Assembly (NCBI GenBank): GCA_030562215.1
Contig: JAUPFL010000001.1
Coordinates: 3,088,501-3,152,500 of the forward strand
DNA length: 64,000 nucleotides
Source of the DNA: Peribacillus frigoritolerans
Lineage (GTDB): Bacteria > Bacillota > Bacilli > Bacillales > DSM-1321
Reading direction: 5' to 3'
Position 1 is the stretch's first letter. Each line of letters opens with the position of its first letter. The notes beneath the pieces are model-generated. The model did not search any database. It had not been told where the DNA came from and saw only the letters and a list, made by a program, of their open reading frames with translations. The position numbers and the translations under genes are program-made. Below, in pieces: positions 61,060 through 64,000 of the stretch.

Positions 61060-61717
61060 GAAAAAACTGTTAGCTGGTCTCATCACGAACCATGTTTAAG
61101 ACCTGTTTATATTTCATATTTTTCCTGTACTCCTTAATGGATGGAAGAAATATGCGACACTCCTGCCGAAATACTGTCTAGCCGAGACCCCACAGGCGCT
61201 CGTGCCGAGGAGGCTTGGCAGACAGTCGGCGGAGGGAAGAGGAATTCTGAAATCAGCTGTAATGATTTCTGGAAAAAACTGTAGGCTGATCTCATACCGA
61301 ATTATGTTTGAGACCAGTTTATCCTTTAAGTTTTTTTCACCTATAATCCTTATTGGATGGAAGAAAATTGCGACACTCCTGCCGAAAAACTGTCTAGCCG
61401 AGACCCCACAGGCGCTCGTGCCGAGGAGTCTTGGCAGACAGTCGGCGGAAAGGGAGCGGATTTCTGGAATCAGCTGGAATGTTTTCTAGAAAAAACTGCA
61501 GGCTGATCTCACACCGAATTATGTTTGAGACTAGTTAATCCTCCTAGTTTGTTTTTTTACTATAATTCTTAATGGATTGAAGAAATTTACGAGACTCCTG
61601 TCGAAAAACTGACTAGCCTAGACCCACAGACGCTTGCGTTGAGGAGGCTCGGCAGACAGTCGGAAAGGGAGCGAATTTCTGAAATCAATTGGAGTGGTTT
61701 TTATAAAAAACTGTAGG
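61060..61717. repeat. Three tandem ~215-bp units, inverted relative to the A copies
   Basis: Units start with GAAAAAACTGTaGGCTGaTCT at about 61060, 61272 and 61489, with a truncated fourth at 61704. Each holds CGACACTCCTGCCGAAAaACT, CCGAGACCCCACAGGCGCTC and GCCGAGGAGgCTTGGCAGAC. The reverse complement of this core matches repeat A. Identity falls from unit 2 to unit 3. Arms ACTGTCT...AGACAGT allow a long hairpin in each unit. Confidence 0.88.
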
Positions 61718-61858
61718 GAAGTTTGAAGTCAATAATTATCAAAAAAATCAAAAATCTTCTTCTTTTTCTAATTAAAATGTGATAGTGTATGAAATATAGA
61801 AGTATTTCCTTCATCTTAATTTTGAAAAGAAGTATTTAATTCGTCAGGAAGGAGTGAT

Positions 61859-62717
61859 ATGGTGGAACATCTTCCATTTAAATTATTAGTAAAAGAAAAA
61901 TTTGATCATCTATCGGCAGGTCAAAAAAAAAGTTGCCGCTTACCTGATTGAAAATTTGGATGAAGCCGCCTTTAAAACGGCATTTCAAATTGGCCGGGAA
62001 GCGGAGGTTAGTGAAACAACGGTCATTCGGTTTTCCTATTCATTGGGATTTGAAGGGTTTAGTAAAATGCAGGCGAGGATTCAAAAACAGCTGCTGCACC
62101 AAAATCAAATAGACTTATCCATTAGTGATTCCATTCTCCGCATTGATGACAAGCAAGATCCCTTTACAAAAGTGATAGAAAACGAAGTTCATATTTTAAG
62201 ACATCTATTAGATCATACGAACGTTCAGGATATATGGAAAGCAGTAGATGTCTTGATCCAGGCTGACCAAATATTAATTGCAGGACATCGGATTTCCCAT
62301 GCCGCCGCCTATTGGTTCTCCTATACGCTAAGTTCATTAAGGGAAAATGTAAGTTTATGTTCACCAACAGGTGACTTCTATGAAAAGTTTTGTAATCTCA
62401 CTAACAAGTCTGCATTAGTTGTTTTTTCCTTTCCAAGATATGCGAATGAAACATTAAAAGTTGCTGAGTGTGCCAAAGAACAAGGAGTTTGTTTAATTTC
62501 AGTTACAGACCGCCTTCTGTCACCTGTCGGCCGCATCGCTGATATTTCATTGACCACTGAAGAAAACGCAGAAACCGGAACCAATTCAATCGCTTCCGTT
62601 ATTAGCTTGTTGGACTTGGTCATTGCAGGCATACATCAAAAAGACGCAAAACGGATATATACCCATCAGCAAAAATTAGAAAGGCTATATTCAAGCTATG
62701 AGGTGTTTAATGAATGA
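61859..62717 (+). CDS. RpiR/MurR-family transcriptional regulator, apparent frameshift
   Basis: About 286 residues from ATG 61859 with AGGAAGGAG upstream. A9 at 61923-61931 has one base too many; corrected it reads FDHLSAGQKKVAAYLIENLD. HTH: FQIGREAEVSETTVIRFSYS and LGFEGFSKMQ. SIS domain: ILIAGHRISHAAAYWFSYTL, SALVVFSFPRYANETLKVAE, VCLISVTDRLLSPVG. It likely responds to a phosphorylated sugar or amino sugar and regulates the hydrolase 45 bases downstream. Confidence 0.88.
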
Positions 62718-62762
62718 GTTTTTTATAAGTTAAAATTCATGTAAAGGAGGAGGTGCATCATC

Positions 62763-63892
62763 ATGGACCCGATTCAATATATTGATCAGCATCAAGAATC
62801 ATTGATAAAGTCCTACCATGATCTGCATTCTTTGGCTGAGCCAAGTTGGCAGGAAGAAAGAACGTCTTGCTATATTTTGAAATGTCTTAGGGAAGCGGGA
62901 ATATCCCTAAAAACATTTCAGAGCCATTATGGAATTATTGCCGAGATTCCAGGCATTTCAAAAAAGGTTGTAGCATTAAGGGCTGATATGGATGCGCTCG
63001 TTCAGGAAGTTGATGGAGTTGTAAAGCCCAATCATTCATGTGGACACGACGCACATAGCACAATGGTTTTATATACAGCATTGGCCATTGCCTCCAGCGG
63101 AATCCGGCCTAAACACACTCTCCGGTTTATATTTCAGCCTGCAGAAGAAAAAGGGGAAGGCGCTCTTCAAATGATCAATGATGGCGCGTTGGAGAATGTT
63201 ACATATTTATTCGGGGTACATGTAAGACCCAGTACGGAGGTTCCTTATATGAAGGCTTCCCCGTCATTGTCCATGGCTCAGCCGAAACAATAAGGGGTAC
63301 AATCAAAGGCCTTCAGGCTCATGCATCCCGTCCGCAAGATGGAATAAATGTAATCGAAGCAGCAGCTTTAATTGTCCAAAAATTACAACAGATTAATCTG
63401 GTAACCGAAATTCCTTATTCCATCAAAATGACTCAATTTGAAACAAACAATAAAGCATCAAACGTTATCCCGGAAACAGCTGTCTTTGCTATTGATGCCA
63501 GAGCGCAGTCAAATGATGTAATGAATGAACTAAATCGCTTAACAAAGGAAGCTTTTGAACAGACAATGGAACAAACTGAAACATCGATCTCCTGGTCTGC
63601 GGAAGAATTTGTCCCAGCTGCGACCCTGAATGAAAAGGCGATAAAGCTGGCTGAGGCCGCAATTGCAGATATCCTTGGGAAGGAAAATGTCGTTCCGGTC
63701 TGTGTTTCTCAAGGAGGAGAGGATTTTCATTTTTATACAGCCGAAAATCCTGATATAACTGCAACCATGATAGGGTTAGGCTGCGATCTAACGCCTGGTC
63801 TGCACCATCCGGATATGAAGTTTAATTTACGAGCACTTATTTATGGAACGAAAATTTTAATTAACACAGTCATGATGGCTGCAGAAGAGTAA
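62763..63892 (+). CDS. M20-family amidohydrolase, apparent frameshift
   Basis: About 377 residues, RBS AAAGGAGGAGG. VALRADMDALVQEVDG, NHSCGHDAHSTMVL, FIFQPAEEKGEGALQMINDG and GGEDFHFYTAENPDITATMI hold the metal ligands of M20D aminoacylase-type enzymes (IAA/hippurate/N-acyl amino acid hydrolases). One base is missing near 63264, before IVHGSAETIRGTIKGLQAHA, the dimerisation domain. The M20 hydrolase with an RpiR regulator suggests use of N-acylated amino acids or amino sugars. Confidence 0.9.
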
Positions 63893-63928
63893 AATTTTTG
63901 TACTTAAAAATTAATGAAGGGGTGTTTT

Positions 63929-64000
63929 ATGGAAAATACGGCACAAACATCACAAACCGGGGACCAAACAGCTGCTGATGAAAAACAACTTGAGCGAAAA
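63929..64000 (+). CDS. Start of an unidentified gene (cut by window end)
   Basis: ATG 63929 follows AAGGGGTG, and 24 codons are visible (MENTAQTSQTGDQTAADEKQ then LERK). The polar leader is the kind seen before the first helix of transporters. Placement directly after the hydrolase would fit an uptake permease, but too little is visible to name it. Confidence 0.5.
   Translation, partial: MENTAQTSQTGDQTAADEKQLERK

Noticed and set aside
61202..61489. 95-codon ORF in the repeat array
   Set aside because: Formed by tandem GC-rich repeats, has no RBS, and repeats itself (RRLGRQSAE / RSLGRQSAE).

Overview
The window looks like chromosome of an endospore-forming Bacillaceae. Signs are a ccdA-(ccdB)-ccdC-yneK gene set, sbcDC, a Spo0E-type phosphatase, a spore-coat-type Hsp20 protein and a very large exosporium-type collagen-like protein. 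A Peribacillus/Bacillus simplex-like genome is my best guess; this is inference from gene content, and no rRNA or tRNA gene is visible to test it. 

Layout. (1) Bases 1-18.6 kb are the late region of a long-tailed (siphovirus-type) prophage, all on + in canonical order: portal (cut by the window edge), prohead protease, HK97-fold capsid, head-tail connectors, tail completion, tail tube, tail chaperones G and GT joined by a -1 frameshift site, tape measure, Dit, Tal, two large tail-tip/fibre proteins and a holin. The lysis end is broken: the endolysin is a relic of about 36 codons fused to a gutted serine recombinase (18.7-19.15 kb). (2) 19.2-22.8 kb is accessory: a P-loop ATPase with a C-terminal zinc ribbon, a divergent multi-pass membrane protein, tiny Met-rich and Cys/Lys-rich ORFs, and strong hairpins. 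(3) 23-27 kb is a redox-stress block: Rrf2 regulator, IDEAL-domain protein, thioredoxin, old-yellow-enzyme reductase, and a DoxX gene with MhqR-like operators. (4) 27.5-36.4 kb is core chromosome: Spo0E-like, ccdA, ccdB relic, ccdC, YeeE/TusA sulfur genes, DUF3219, yneK, sbcD and sbcC. (5) 36.4-42 kb: Hsp20, a decayed CoA ligase, an aminotransferase, an MFS exporter and a MocR regulator. (6) 42.4-47.7 kb: exosporium-type locus with a collagen-like protein of about 1020 residues, a stand-alone beta protein resembling its C-terminal domain, and a TylF-type methyltransferase. (7) 48-48.9 kb: IS3-type remnant. (8) 49.3-58.3 kb: one-direction acyl-CoA catabolic cluster (two CoA ligases, MFS transporter, two thiolases, acyl-CoA dehydrogenase, hotdog thioesterase). 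(9) 58.4-64 kb: membrane-anchored protein, kinase-like protein, a second hotdog thioesterase, an inverted/tandem GC-rich repeat array, an RpiR regulator, an M20 amidohydrolase and the start of another gene. 

A property of the whole sequence matters for every reader. About 30 conserved genes or gene segments are split by single-base indels, mostly one-base deletions in short homopolymers (examples: 30518-30521, 32457-32460, 33489-33493, 45058-45062, 50631-50635, 56934-56938). Both sides remain well conserved, so I read most as sequencing/assembly errors and annotate those genes full length with the break noted. True decay (multiple stops, lost motifs, missing segments) is seen only in the endolysin, the recombinase, ccdB, the CoA ligase at 36.9-37.5 kb and the IS3 remnant.
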